Positions 17,710 to 25,924 of a stretch of DNA of 64,000 bases are shown here, in pieces. The position numbers and the translations under genes were made by a program. Under the pieces are notes generated by a model. The model was not told where the DNA came from and ran no database searches. It was given only the letters and a program-made list of their open reading frames with translations. The DNA lies in assembly GCF_014645695.1 (NCBI RefSeq), contig NZ_BMMF01000013.1, forward strand, positions 1-64,000, written 5' to 3'. Position 1 is the stretch's first letter. Each line of letters begins with the position of its first letter. This DNA comes from Salinarimonas ramus. Lineage in GTDB: Bacteria; Pseudomonadota; Alphaproteobacteria; Rhizobiales; Beijerinckiaceae.

Positions 17710-17739
17710 ATCCCGGGCATGTTTTCCCAGGCGGGATGT
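17710..17739. other. Inverted repeat between pyrB and the acyltransferase gene
   Basis: CATCCCG and CGGGATG flank a 16-base loop in the 236-bp divergent gap. It could be a regulator site or an RNA hairpin; nothing more can be said. Confidence 0.3.
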
Positions 17740-17757
17740 TCGTCATGGCGCTGTCAA

Positions 17758-17781
17758 AAATGACGGGCAGGAGTCATTTTC
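17758..17781. promoter_or_regulatory. Candidate operator upstream of the acyltransferase gene
   Basis: AAAATGAC and its exact reverse complement GTCATTTT are separated by eight bases and lie 34 bases upstream of the acyltransferase start. Half-site length and spacing suit a dimeric regulator, but a short RNA hairpin is also possible. The regulator is unknown. Confidence 0.35.
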
Positions 17782-17814
17782 GACGGGTTCGAGCGTTACC
17801 TCCCGGGATCAACG

Positions 17815-18738
17815 ATGATGGGCATTCCCGAGATGAAGCTTCTGGCACGGGCGCATGCGCGGGTGAACGGGGCGATCGCGAGCGCGGACACGCGCTCCGA
17901 CGCCCACAAGATCGTGGACGCGCTCATCGCGGAGCGCGGCCAGAAGATCATGGAGGCCAGCTGGTGGCCGCTGGCGAAGCCGGTGGTCGAGAGCGTGCTG
18001 CGCTATCCGGAAGCGGTGCGCATGGCCGAGACCATCGCGCCGATGCAGGCGGAGGCGGTGTTCGAGCATCTCTCCGGGCGCCTGAAGCTCGACGTGCGCA
18101 CGCTCAATTCCGAGCGCCTGCCGACGTCCGGCAAGATCGTCATCGTCTCCAATCATCCCACGGGCATCGCCGACGGCGTGGCGCTGTGGGACGCGGTGAA
18201 GGGGCGCCGGCGCGACCTCTCCATCTTCGCCAATCGCGACGCGATCCGGCTGAACCCGCGGCTGGCCGACATCATCGTACCGGTGGAATGGCGCTCCGCC
18301 TTCAAGACGCGGGAGAAGACCCGCGAGACGATCCGCCTGTCGGGCCGCGCCTTCGAGCAGGAGCGGGCCGTGGTGCTGTTCCCCTCGGGCCGGCTCGCCT
18401 ATTGGAACGACGACGAGAAGCGGCTGTGCGAGCGGCCGTGGATGTCGTCGGCCATCGCGCTGGCACGCCGCTACGAGGCGCCGATCGTGCCGATCCACAT
18501 GGGCGCGCGGAACTCGGGGCTCTTCCACTTCCTGGCGCGGGTCTCGACGGAGCTGCGCGACATGACCGTGTTCTACGAGCTGCTCAACAAGACCGGCCAG
18601 CGCTTCTCGATCCATTTCGGCAAGCCCATCGCGCCGGACGCCCTCGAGGGCCGCGACCTGCAGGAGCTGACCGAGCGCATGCGCGCCCATTGCTTCGAGA
18701 CGCTGGCGCAGGACCCGGACGCGGACTTCCCGGGCTGA
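17815..18738 (+). CDS. PlsC-type acyltransferase
   Basis: This 307-residue protein has a 1-acylglycerol-3-phosphate acyltransferase (PlsC-like) domain. The catalytic block reads SNHPTGIADG at residues 112-121, so His114 and Asp120 are five residues apart rather than the usual four. The glycerophosphate-binding block is FPSGR at 189-193. About 100 residues of helical sequence precede the domain. It probably acylates a lysophospholipid or related acceptor at the membrane, but the acceptor is unknown. ATG codons at 17815, 17818 and 17833 are all possible starts. Confidence 0.85.
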   Translation: MMGIPEMKLLARAHARVNGAIASADTRSDAHKIVDALIAERGQKIMEASWWPLAKPVVESVLRYPEAVRMAETIAPMQAEAVFEHLSGRLKLDVRTLNSERLPTSGKIVIVSNHPTGIADGVALWDAVKGRRRDLSIFANRDAIRLNPRLADIIVPVEWRSAFKTREKTRETIRLSGRAFEQERAVVLFPSGRLAYWNDDEKRLCERPWMSSAIALARRYEAPIVPIHMGARNSGLFHFLARVSTELRDMTVFYELLNKTGQRFSIHFGKPIAPDALEGRDLQELTERMRAHCFETLAQDPDADFPG

Positions 18739-18782
18739 TTCGCCGGTCGCCGTTCGGCGAGAATCAACGGGCGCCGACGGAT

Positions 18783-18948
18783 CTCCCCTCCCCCTTGTGG
18801 GGAGGGGTCGGGGGTGGGGGTCGTGGAGAACGTCCGCAACGCCTACGCAGGTGCGACCACGTTCGAGGCGATCCTGAAGAGGTCTCGCGCTGCATTGCGA
18901 CCCCCATCCGCCCCTTCGGGGCACCTTCCCCACAAGGGGGAAGGACGG
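18783..18948. repeat. Mosaic palindromic intergenic element
   Basis: The left end CTCCCCTCCCCCTTGTGGGG and right end CCTTCCCCACAAGGGGGAAGG are self-complementary hairpins, and inner tracts GGGGGTGGGGG and CCCCCATCCGCCCC mirror each other. About 70 bases of unique sequence lie between. It fills the gap between the acyltransferase and DUF2244 genes, whose 3' ends converge. The design resembles the rhizobial RIME type and the cobG elements; family identity is not proven. Confidence 0.8.
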
Positions 18949-18974
18949 AGGCGGCGGACGCCTTTCAATGCGCG

Positions 18975-19481
18975 TCAAAGCCCCTTCTTCGCCCGCGCCA
19001 AAGCCTCGCCGAAGGCGTCGGCGAAGGTCTCTCGCTCGGGGGGCGAGAGCTCGCGGGCGATGACGACGCGCTCGCCGCGGGAGACGAGGGCGAGCGCCAT
19101 CAGGCCGAAATCCTCGTCGTGCTCGCGGTCGAGCTTCGTCCAGAGCGGGTTGAAGCGCCGCTCCGTGCGCTCGCCGCGATGCGTCACCCGGCGCAGCATC
19201 AGCTCGATGGGCGTCAGCACCACCTCCTCGAAGCCCTTGGCCGAACGGAAGCTCGCCTTGAAGGCGATGGCGAGCGCGAGGATGTCGAGGCCGAGGAACC
19301 CCGCCACCGGCCAGGCGCCGAGCACGATGAAGGGGATGCTCGACCCCACCGCCGCGAGGCAGCACAGCACGACCACGAGCCGCGCGCCCGAGGGCGCGAG
19401 GGAGCGGTGCGGCGTGATCGTCGCGTGGAAGAGCGGCGCGGGGTCTTCGCTGCTCTCGTCGGTGGTCTGCGTGCCGGCCAT
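18975..19481 (-). CDS. DUF2244 membrane protein
   Basis: This 168-residue protein has two adjacent hydrophobic helices (about residues 34-52 and 55-73), then a soluble domain with GFEEVVLTPIELMLRRV and FNPLWTKLDRE. It matches the DUF2244 family found in alphaproteobacteria, for which no function is known. ATG 19481 is 67 bp from the divergently transcribed nth gene. That pairing is frequent in related genomes. Confidence 0.88.
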   Translation of the reverse strand: MAGTQTTDESSEDPAPLFHATITPHRSLAPSGARLVVVLCCLAAVGSSIPFIVLGAWPVAGFLGLDILALAIAFKASFRSAKGFEEVVLTPIELMLRRVTHRGERTERRFNPLWTKLDREHDEDFGLMALALVSRGERVVIARELSPPERETFADAFGEALARAKKGL

Positions 19482-19548
19482 CGGGGGAATGCCTTGCCGT
19501 CGTGTCGGGGGAGAGTATAACGCGCGACACGTAGGTTGGGAGGCCGCC

Positions 19549-20424
19549 TTGCGCGCGAAATCGCCGGACGACACGGTCGCGAACGCCGCAGGCGCCGAGC
19601 CGGCGGGCGAGGGCGCCGTCGCGAAGGCGAAGGCCAAAGGGAAGAGCAAGCCCAAGCCCAAACCGAAGCCCAAGCCCGCGGCCAAGTTCGCTGCCGCCAT
19701 CGGTCGCAAGCCGCCCAAGCCCGTGGACGCCGAGACACGGCGCGAGATCTTCCGCCGCCTCGCCGCCGCCGATCCCGATCCGCGCTCGGACCTGGAATAT
19801 ACGAACCCCTTCACGCTCCTCGTCGCCGTCGTGCTCTCGGCGCAGGCGACGGATGCGGGGGTGAACAAGACGACGCGCCGCCTCTTCCCCGTGGCCGACA
19901 ATCCCGCCGCCATGCTCGCTCTCGGCGAGGCGGGCGTGCGCGACTACGTCAAGACGATCGGGCTCTTCAACGCCAAGGCGAAGAACGTCGTGGCGCTCTC
20001 GCGCATCCTCGTGGAGGAGCACGCCGGCGCCGTGCCGGCCGACCGGTCCGTGCTGGAGAAGCTCCCCGGCGTCGGGCGCAAGACGGCGGCGGTCGTCATG
20101 AACGTCGCCTTCGGCGAGCCGACCCTCGCGGTGGACACGCACATCTTCCGCGTCTCGCATCGCATCCCGCTCGCCTACGGCCGTGACACCGACGCCATCG
20201 AGGCGGCGCTGACGCCGCTCGTGCCCGAAGAATATCGCCGCAACGCGCATCACTGGCTGATCCTGCACGGGCGCTACGTCTGCAAGGCACGCCGACCCGA
20301 GTGCTGGCGCTGCGTCGTCTCCGATCTCTGCCGCTATCCCGACAAGACGCCGGAGCCCAAGCCCGGCAAGACGAAGCCAGCGGCGAGCCCCACGATCGAA
20401 CCAGACGAGGACGCCCTGCCGTGA
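19549..20424 (+). CDS. nth: Endonuclease III (base-excision repair)
   Basis: Nth is a DNA glycosylase and AP lyase that removes oxidised pyrimidines. The helix-hairpin-helix [11 protein letters not shown] carries the catalytic lysine, DTHIFRV the catalytic aspartate, and [17 protein letters not shown] gives the C-x6-C-x2-C-x5-C iron-sulfur loop. A TTG at 19549 with GGGAGG five bases before it is the best start, giving 291 residues. The N-terminus then has a roughly 60-residue extension with a Lys/Pro repeat ([10 protein letters not shown]), probably a flexible nucleic-acid-binding tail. The stop overlaps the pyrF GTG. Confidence 0.94.
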   Translation: MRAKSPDDTVANAAGAEPAGEGAVAKAKAKGKSKPKPKPKPKPAAKFAAAIGRKPPKPVDAETRREIFRRLAAADPDPRSDLEYTNPFTLLVAVVLSAQATDAGVNKTTRRLFPVADNPAAMLALGEAGVRDYVKTIGLFNAKAKNVVALSRILVEEHAGAVPADRSVLEKLPGVGRKTAAVVMNVAFGEPTLAVDTHIFRVSHRIPLAYGRDTDAIEAALTPLVPEEYRRNAHHWLILHGRYVCKARRPECWRCVVSDLCRYPDKTPEPKPGKTKPAASPTIEPDEDALP

Positions 20425-21128
20425 CCCGCACCGCCATCCCGCTCGAGGAGCGCCTCGTCGTCGGCCTCGACGTCCCCACCGTCGAGGAGGCGCGCGCTCT
20501 CGTCTCGCGCATCGGCGACGCCGGGCGCTTCTACAAGATCGGCTACCGGCTCGGCTTTTCCGGCGGCCTCGATTTCGCCCGCGAGCTCGTGGACGCTGGC
20601 AAGAAGGTCTTCCTCGACTTCAAGCTCCACGACATCGCCAACACGGTGGAGGAGGGCGTCGCGGCGGTGGCCGCGATGGGCGTCGATCTCCTGACCGTGC
20701 ACGCCTATCCTCAGACGATGGCTGCCGCCGTCGCCGGGCGGGGCGAGAGCGGCCTGAAGATCCTCGCAGTCACCGTGCTCACGTCCTGGGACGACGCCGA
20801 TCTCGCGCAGGCGGGCTTCACGGACGACGTCGCGAGCCTCGTCGCGCGCCGCGCGCAGCAGGCGCGGGAGGCTCACGTCGATGGCATCGTCGCCTCCGCC
20901 GCGGAGGCCGCGCGCATCCGCGGCATCGTCGGCGAGGAGATGCTGATCGTCACCCCGGGCATCCGCCCGGCGGGCGCGGAAGCGGGAGACCAGAAGCGCG
21001 TCGTCACCCCCGCCGACGCCCTGCGCGCCGGCGCCGACCTCCTCGTCGTCGCCCGCCCCATCATCCGCGCCGAGGACCCACGGGCGGCCGCGCAGGCGAT
21101 CCTCGAGGAGATGGCTACGGCGGCGTGA
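20421..21128 (+). CDS. pyrF: Orotidine 5'-phosphate decarboxylase PyrF
   Basis: PyrF decarboxylates OMP to UMP, the last step of pyrimidine synthesis. The 235-residue product shows the catalytic block [13 protein letters not shown] with its Lys and Asp pair, LTVHAYPQ, and the phosphate-binding [15 protein letters not shown] 20421 overlaps the nth stop (GTGA), so translation is probably coupled. The 3' end overlaps the end of the convergent ada gene by 14 bp. Confidence 0.96.
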   Translation: MTRTAIPLEERLVVGLDVPTVEEARALVSRIGDAGRFYKIGYRLGFSGGLDFARELVDAGKKVFLDFKLHDIANTVEEGVAAVAAMGVDLLTVHAYPQTMAAAVAGRGESGLKILAVTVLTSWDDADLAQAGFTDDVASLVARRAQQAREAHVDGIVASAAEAARIRGIVGEEMLIVTPGIRPAGAEAGDQKRVVTPADALRAGADLLVVARPIIRAEDPRAAAQAILEEMATAA

Positions 21129-22266
21129 CGCTCGGCTCGAGCGCCGCGCGTCGCGTGGCGGCGATCTCCAGATAGCCGCGCTCGAGCTCGATGAGGCGCT
21201 GCTTGCGCCACAACCCGCCGCCGTAGCCGGTCAGCGATCCGTCCGCGCCGATGACGCGGTGGCAGGGCACGACCACGGCGATGCGATTGGCGCCGTTGGC
21301 GCGTGCGACGGCGCGCACCGCGCTGGGACGCCCCAACGCATCCGCGATGGCGCCGTAGCTGCGCGTCTCGCCGGCCGGGATCTCACGTAGCGCCGCCCAC
21401 ACGGCTTGCGCGAAGGCGCTGCCAGGCTGCGAGATGGGCACGGTGAATCGCGCGTCGCGCCCCGCGAAGAAGCGCTCGAGCTCGGCCTCGACCCGGTCCG
21501 TCATCGTGAAGCGGCCCACCTGGAGCCCGCCCGGACTCGCCGCGACGAGAGCTTTGAGCTCGCTCGCCAGCGCCTTGCGCTCGACGAATTCGAGCAGATG
21601 GAGCGCATGCTCGTCGGTGACGGCGACCATGGGCCCCAGCGGCGTCCCGATCCAATCGATCCGCAGCCGCGCCTCGCCCCGGAGCGCCGCAGGAGCGCAG
21701 CCGAGGAGACGCGCCACCGCCTCGCGGAAGGCGCTGGGCGAATCGAAACCAGCGCTCACCTGCGCATCGATGACGCGCCCCTCGGTCTTGAGCGCCTGCA
21801 TGCCCGCGCGGATCCGCGCATGGCGCGCCATCTCGAGGAAGGTGATACCGAAATTGCGCCGGAAGCTGCGCCGCACGGTCGAGGGATCGAGACCCAATGC
21901 CGCGACGTCGGCCTCCGTCCAGCGCCGCTCCGGCTCGGCCTCGAGCGCGGTGAGGAGCCGGGCGAGGACGGGGTCCTCGCCGATCATCGAGGTGAGTGGC
22001 CGGCAGCGCAGGCAGGGGCGAAAGCCCCGCTCGATGCAGGCGGCGGCGCTGTCGTGAAAGCGGCAATTCTCGAATTTGGGCTTTCTCGCCGGGCACGAGA
22101 GCCGGCAGAAGATGCCCGTCGTCGTCACGCAGACGAAGACGCGGCCGTCGTAACGTTCGTCGCGCGCGAGGAGCGCGTCGTAGAGGATCTCGGGGCTCGG
22201 CAGGTCGAACAGCATGGCGTCCTCGATAGCCGCTCCGGCCCGCGTCGGCAGCCGGAAATCGGGCAT
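21115..22266 (-). CDS. ada: Ada-type DNA alkylation repair protein and transcription activator
   Basis: This 383-residue protein has the three-part layout of Ada. The N-terminal methylphosphotriester domain has zinc ligands C54, C58, C85 and C88 (CRLSC, CLRC). An AraC-type helix-turn-helix domain spans about residues 95-190. A C-terminal O6-methylguanine methyltransferase domain carries the acceptor motif [10 protein letters not shown]. It should repair alkylated DNA and switch on its own regulon once methylated. ATG 22266 and the internal ATG at 22215 are both plausible starts. Confidence 0.95.
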   Translation of the reverse strand: MPDFRLPTRAGAAIEDAMLFDLPSPEILYDALLARDERYDGRVFVCVTTTGIFCRLSCPARKPKFENCRFHDSAAACIERGFRPCLRCRPLTSMIGEDPVLARLLTALEAEPERRWTEADVAALGLDPSTVRRSFRRNFGITFLEMARHARIRAGMQALKTEGRVIDAQVSAGFDSPSAFREAVARLLGCAPAALRGEARLRIDWIGTPLGPMVAVTDEHALHLLEFVERKALASELKALVAASPGGLQVGRFTMTDRVEAELERFFAGRDARFTVPISQPGSAFAQAVWAALREIPAGETRSYGAIADALGRPSAVRAVARANGANRIAVVVPCHRVIGADGSLTGYGGGLWRKQRLIELERGYLEIAATRRAALEPSVTPP

Positions 22267-22395
22267 CTATCTCGCATGACGCCGGAGGGCCAGAGGCCTC
22301 TCACGGGTTGTCCATCCGCGGCGCCTCCCGAGCGGATTACGAGAGCGCCGCTGCGCGTGATATGCTTAGCGCTCGCAGCGCGAGAGGAGATGCGC

Positions 22396-23004
22396 ATGGG
22401 CATCGCCGAGCCGGGACGAATGAGCGCCGATGCCTTCCTCGACTGGCTCGCCCGCCAGAGCGAGCGCCACGAGCTCGTCGACGGCTTTCCCGTGCGCCTC
22501 ATGGCCGGCGCGAAGCAGAGCCACAACGTGGTGACGACGAACCTCGTCGTCGTACTGGCGCCCTCCGCGAAGGCCTCCGGCTGCCGCACGACCTCGAGCG
22601 ACACGGCCGTGCGCACGGGCTCGCACTCCATTCGCTTTCCCGACGTGGTCGTCGATTGCGGCCCGCCCGACCCCTCCGCTCGGGAGGCGGCGAACCCCAC
22701 CGTCGTGGTCGAGGTCGCCTCGCCCGGCACCTCCGTCGTCGATCTCACGGACAAGCTGGACGAGTACCGCCGCCACGCCGCGATCCGCGTCATCGTGCTC
22801 GTCGAGCCCGACATCGTCTCCGTGAAGGTGTATCGGCGCATCGACGCCGAACGATGGGCCGTCGAGCGCTACGACACGCTGGATGCGACGATCCCGGTGC
22901 CGGAGATCGACACCGCGATAGCGGTGGCGGACGTCTACGACACGCTGGAGCCCGCCCCGGCGCCACGCCTTCGCCTCGTCGGAGGATCTCAGCCCGGCGG
23001 GTAG
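22396..23004 (+). CDS. Uma2 (DUF820) family endonuclease-fold protein
   Basis: This 202-residue protein has a PD-(D/E)xK nuclease fold of the Uma2 family: E26 in the ERHELVDG segment, D83 in RFPDVVVD, E106 in VVVEVASP and K120 near the end of that block. Uma2 proteins are abundant in cyanobacteria and sporadic in other bacteria, and their biological role is not settled. The second of two close ATG codons (22396) has the better-placed AGGAG. It stands alone between ada and epmB, overlapping the end of epmB by 16 bp, which suggests later arrival. Confidence 0.85.
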   Translation: MGIAEPGRMSADAFLDWLARQSERHELVDGFPVRLMAGAKQSHNVVTTNLVVVLAPSAKASGCRTTSSDTAVRTGSHSIRFPDVVVDCGPPDPSAREAANPTVVVEVASPGTSVVDLTDKLDEYRRHAAIRVIVLVEPDIVSVKVYRRIDAERWAVERYDTLDATIPVPEIDTAIAVADVYDTLEPAPAPRLRLVGGSQPGG

Positions 23005-24020
23005 CGGTGGCGGCGGCCGCGCCAATCCTCCACCTCGTCGCCGTGGACATAGTCCGGACCGATGGGGCTCTTGCCGGCGCCGCCGGGGATGTCGAGCACG
23101 TAGGTCGGCTGGCACAGCCCCGAGACGCGCCCGCGCAACGCTCGCACGAGCGCGCGCCCCTCCGCGATGGAGAGGCGGAAATGGGCGGTGCCGGGGGCGA
23201 GGTCCGGGTGGTGGAGGTAGTAGGGCGTCACCCGCGCCTCCACGAAGCCGCGCATGAGGGCGGCGAGCGTCTCGACGTCGTCGTTGACCCCACGCAGGAG
23301 CACGCTCTGCGAGACGAGGACGATCCCGGCCTGCGTGAGCCGCGCGCAGGCTGTCCGTGCCGACGGCGTCAATTCGCGGGGGTGGTTGGCGTGGAGCGCG
23401 ACGTAGGTGGTCTTGCCGCTCGCCTGCAAGGCGGCGATCAGGTCCGCGCCGACGTGCTCCGGATCGACGACCGGGACGCGGGTGTGGAGGCGCACGATCT
23501 TCACGTGCTCGATCGAGGCGAGCCGGAGCATCAGCGCCTCGAGCCGCCGCGGCGCCAGCACGAGCGGGTCCCCGCCGGTGAGGATCACCTCCCAGATCTC
23601 CGGGCGGCTCTCGAGATAGGCGAAGGCGCGCGCGAGATCGGGCTCCGGCAGCAGCCCCCCGTGCTGCGGACCGACGCTCTCGCGGCGAAAGCAGAATCGG
23701 CAATAGACCGGGCAGACGGTGACCGCCTTCAGGAGCGCCCGGTCCGGGTAGCGGTGGACGATGCCCGGGACGGGGGAATGAGCCTCGTCGCCGATCGGGT
23801 CGGCGCGCTCCTCGGGCCGCGTCTCGCGCTCGGCCGGGGAGGGGACGAACTGGCGCGCGATCGGGTCGTGCGGGTCGCCCGGATCGATCAGCGCGCGCAT
23901 GGCCGGCGTGATCGCGATGGCGTAGCGCTCGGCGACGGCGTCGAGGGCGGGGCGCGCCGCGTCGGGGGCGAGGCCCGCCTCGACCAGCGCATCGACGGTG
24001 CGCAGCGTGCGGGCGTTCAT
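22989..24020 (-). CDS. epmB: EF-P beta-lysylation protein EpmB (lysine 2,3-aminomutase-like)
   Basis: EpmB is a radical-SAM, PLP-dependent enzyme that turns (S)-alpha-lysine into (R)-beta-lysine, which EpmA attaches to elongation factor P. The 343-residue protein has the cluster motif C103-x3-C107-x2-C110 (CPVYCRFC), LTGGDPL, and the PLP-lysine block PGGAGKSP close to the C-terminus. Its length suits EpmB rather than the longer catabolic KamA enzymes. It starts at ATG 24020, overlapping the epmA stop by four bases, and efp lies just beyond epmA, which strongly supports the assignment. Confidence 0.93.
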   Translation of the reverse strand: MNARTLRTVDALVEAGLAPDAARPALDAVAERYAIAITPAMRALIDPGDPHDPIARQFVPSPAERETRPEERADPIGDEAHSPVPGIVHRYPDRALLKAVTVCPVYCRFCFRRESVGPQHGGLLPEPDLARAFAYLESRPEIWEVILTGGDPLVLAPRRLEALMLRLASIEHVKIVRLHTRVPVVDPEHVGADLIAALQASGKTTYVALHANHPRELTPSARTACARLTQAGIVLVSQSVLLRGVNDDVETLAALMRGFVEARVTPYYLHHPDLAPGTAHFRLSIAEGRALVRALRGRVSGLCQPTYVLDIPGGAGKSPIGPDYVHGDEVEDWRGRRHRYPPG

Positions 24021-25096
24021 GACGCCTCCGAGATCGTGTCGAGGTCCGGCACGGGGGTCCAGAGCACGTCCTCGATGCGCTGCGCGCCGGTGGCGAGGAC
24101 GCAGAGCCGATCGAAGCCGAGCGCGCAGCCGGCGGCCTCGGGCATCCGCGCGAGGGCGGCGAGGAAGTCCTCGTCGAGCGGGTAGCGCTCGCCGTAGACG
24201 CGCGCCTTCTCGTCCATCTCGCTCTCGAAGCGTCGGCGCTGCTCGGCGGCGTCCGTCAGCTCGCCGAAGCCGTTGGCGAGCTCGACCCCGCAGGCGTAGA
24301 GCTCGAAGCGCTCGGCCACGCGTGGATCGCGGGCGCTCGCCCGGGCGAGGGCGGCTTCGCACAGCGGGTATTCGCACAGGATGGTGGGCCGGCCGATGCC
24401 CAGGCGCGGCTCGATGCGCTCGACGAGCACCTTCGAGAACACGTCCGTCCACGTGTCGTCCGCCGCGACGCGGATGCCGGCGGCGTTCGCTCGCGCCGCG
24501 AGCGCCTCGCGATCGCTGCCGCCGGCCTCGTCGACGGTGGCGAGGAGGTCGATGCCGGCATGGCGCGTGAAGGCGTCCGCGACGGTGACGATCTCGGGCT
24601 CCGCCCGCGGATCGCAGGTGGTGCCGCGCCAGGTGATCACGCGCGCACCCGTCGCGTCCGCCGCCGCCGCGAGGAGCGCGGCACAATCGGCAAAGAGCGC
24701 CTCGTAGGGCGCGCCGGCCCGATACCATTCGAGCATGGTGAACTCGGGATGGTGGAGCGGCCCACGCTCGCGGTCGCGCCAGACGCGGGAGAGCGTGAAG
24801 AGCTTCGTCTCGCCGGCCGCGAGCAGCTTCTTGCAGGCGAATTCCGGCGAGGTGTGGAGGTAGAGCGTGGCGGCGCGCCCGTCGTGTGCGGTGATGGTGG
24901 TGCGGAACGCGTGGAGATGCGCCTCGTTGCCGGGGGACACCTGCAGGCTCGCGGTCTCCACCTCGACGAAGCCCGAGGCGCGGAACTGCGCGCGCACGGC
25001 GTCTGTCACGGCGCCGCGGCCCAGCAGGAAGGGCCTGCGATCCGCATGACGACCGGGATCCCAGAAGAACGAGGCGGCGTCGGCGGGGGCATCCAT
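24017..25096 (-). CDS. epmA: EF-P lysine ligase EpmA (PoxA/GenX)
   Basis: EpmA is a class II lysyl-tRNA-synthetase paralogue without a tRNA anticodon-binding domain. It ligates beta-lysine to a lysine of elongation factor P. The 359-residue protein shows TSPEFACKKLL, the motif 2 region SRVWRDRERGPLHHPEFTM and motif 3 GCALGFDRL. The absence of an N-terminal OB fold separates it from LysS. It is transcribed divergently from efp and is coupled to epmB by an ATGA overlap. Confidence 0.95.
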   Translation of the reverse strand: MDAPADAASFFWDPGRHADRRPFLLGRGAVTDAVRAQFRASGFVEVETASLQVSPGNEAHLHAFRTTITAHDGRAATLYLHTSPEFACKKLLAAGETKLFTLSRVWRDRERGPLHHPEFTMLEWYRAGAPYEALFADCAALLAAAADATGARVITWRGTTCDPRAEPEIVTVADAFTRHAGIDLLATVDEAGGSDREALAARANAAGIRVAADDTWTDVFSKVLVERIEPRLGIGRPTILCEYPLCEAALARASARDPRVAERFELYACGVELANGFGELTDAAEQRRRFESEMDEKARVYGERYPLDEDFLAALARMPEAAGCALGFDRLCVLATGAQRIEDVLWTPVPDLDTISEAS

Positions 25097-25213
25097 GGCG
25101 ATCAGGCGTCTCCGGGTGCCGGCTCACTAGACCGGGCGCGCCTCGTGGGGTAATGCCCAGGCCGAGCAGGTTCAAGAGGCCGCGTCACGCGGCGCATACG
25201 AAGTGGAACACAC

Positions 25214-25783
25214 ATGGCCAAGGTCATCGCGAGCTCCCTGCGCAAGGGCAACGTCGTCGACGTCGACGGCAAGCTCTACGTGGTCCTCACCGCGCAGAAC
25301 ATCCACCCCGGCAAGGGCACGCCGGTCACGCAGCTCGACATGCGCCGCATCTCCGACGGCACCAAGGTCTCCGAGCGCTATCGTACCACCGAGCAGGTGG
25401 AGAAGGCGACGGTGGAGGACCGCGACCACCAGTTCCTCTACGAGGACGGCGAGGGCTTCCACTTCATGAACCCGGAGACGTTCGACCAGGTGACGATGTC
25501 GCGCGACGACATCGGCGACCAGGCGGCCTACCTCCAGGAGGGCATGACGGTGTCGCTGAAGCTCCACGAGGGCCTCGCCATCGCCATCGAGCTGCCCCAG
25601 CGCGTCACCTTCGAGGTGGTGGAGACGGAGCCGGTGGTGAAGGGCCAGACGGCGTCGTCGTCCTACAAGCCGGCAATGCTGAACAACGGCGTGCGCACCA
25701 TGGTCCCGCCCCACATCTCGGCCGGTACCCGCATCGTGGTGATGACCGAGGACGGGTCGTACGTCGAGCGCGCCAAGGACTGA
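25214..25783 (+). CDS. efp: Translation elongation factor P
   Basis: EF-P relieves ribosomes stalled on polyproline stretches. The 189-residue protein has the three-domain layout, with the modifiable loop HPGKGTP carrying Lys34, the residue lysylated by EpmA. The neighbouring divergent epmA-epmB pair supplies the modification pathway. Proline-rich proteins encoded nearby (for example the DAG kinase and the iGluR-like channel, which have runs of three or more prolines) illustrate the need for it. ATG 25214 is clear. Confidence 0.97.
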   Translation: MAKVIASSLRKGNVVDVDGKLYVVLTAQNIHPGKGTPVTQLDMRRISDGTKVSERYRTTEQVEKATVEDRDHQFLYEDGEGFHFMNPETFDQVTMSRDDIGDQAAYLQEGMTVSLKLHEGLAIAIELPQRVTFEVVETEPVVKGQTASSSYKPAMLNNGVRTMVPPHISAGTRIVVMTEDGSYVERAKD

Positions 25784-25857
25784 GAAGGCACGCGTCTTCC
25801 TCGCAGAGGAGAACGAGCCTGGACGGGCGACGTCGACGTGGATGTCGCGCGCCGCAG

Positions 25858-25883
25858 GCCGCCTCTCCGTAGAGGAGGGCGGC
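25858..25883. terminator. Hairpin between efp and the AceE-like gene
   Basis: CCTCT and AGAGG form a tight stem with a CCGT loop, extended by GCCG and CGGC with a small bulge. It lies in the 141-bp gap between the convergent efp and AceE-like genes and could end transcription from both sides. There is no T-run, so rho-independence is doubtful. Confidence 0.4.
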
Positions 25884-25924
25884 GACCCGGCAGTCGCGAT
25901 TCGGGTGCATCGCGGGCCGGCGCG

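Noticed and set aside
24017-25096. Reading epmA as a lysyl-tRNA synthetase
   Set aside because: It lacks the anticodon-binding OB domain and lies beside epmB and efp, which fits EpmA.
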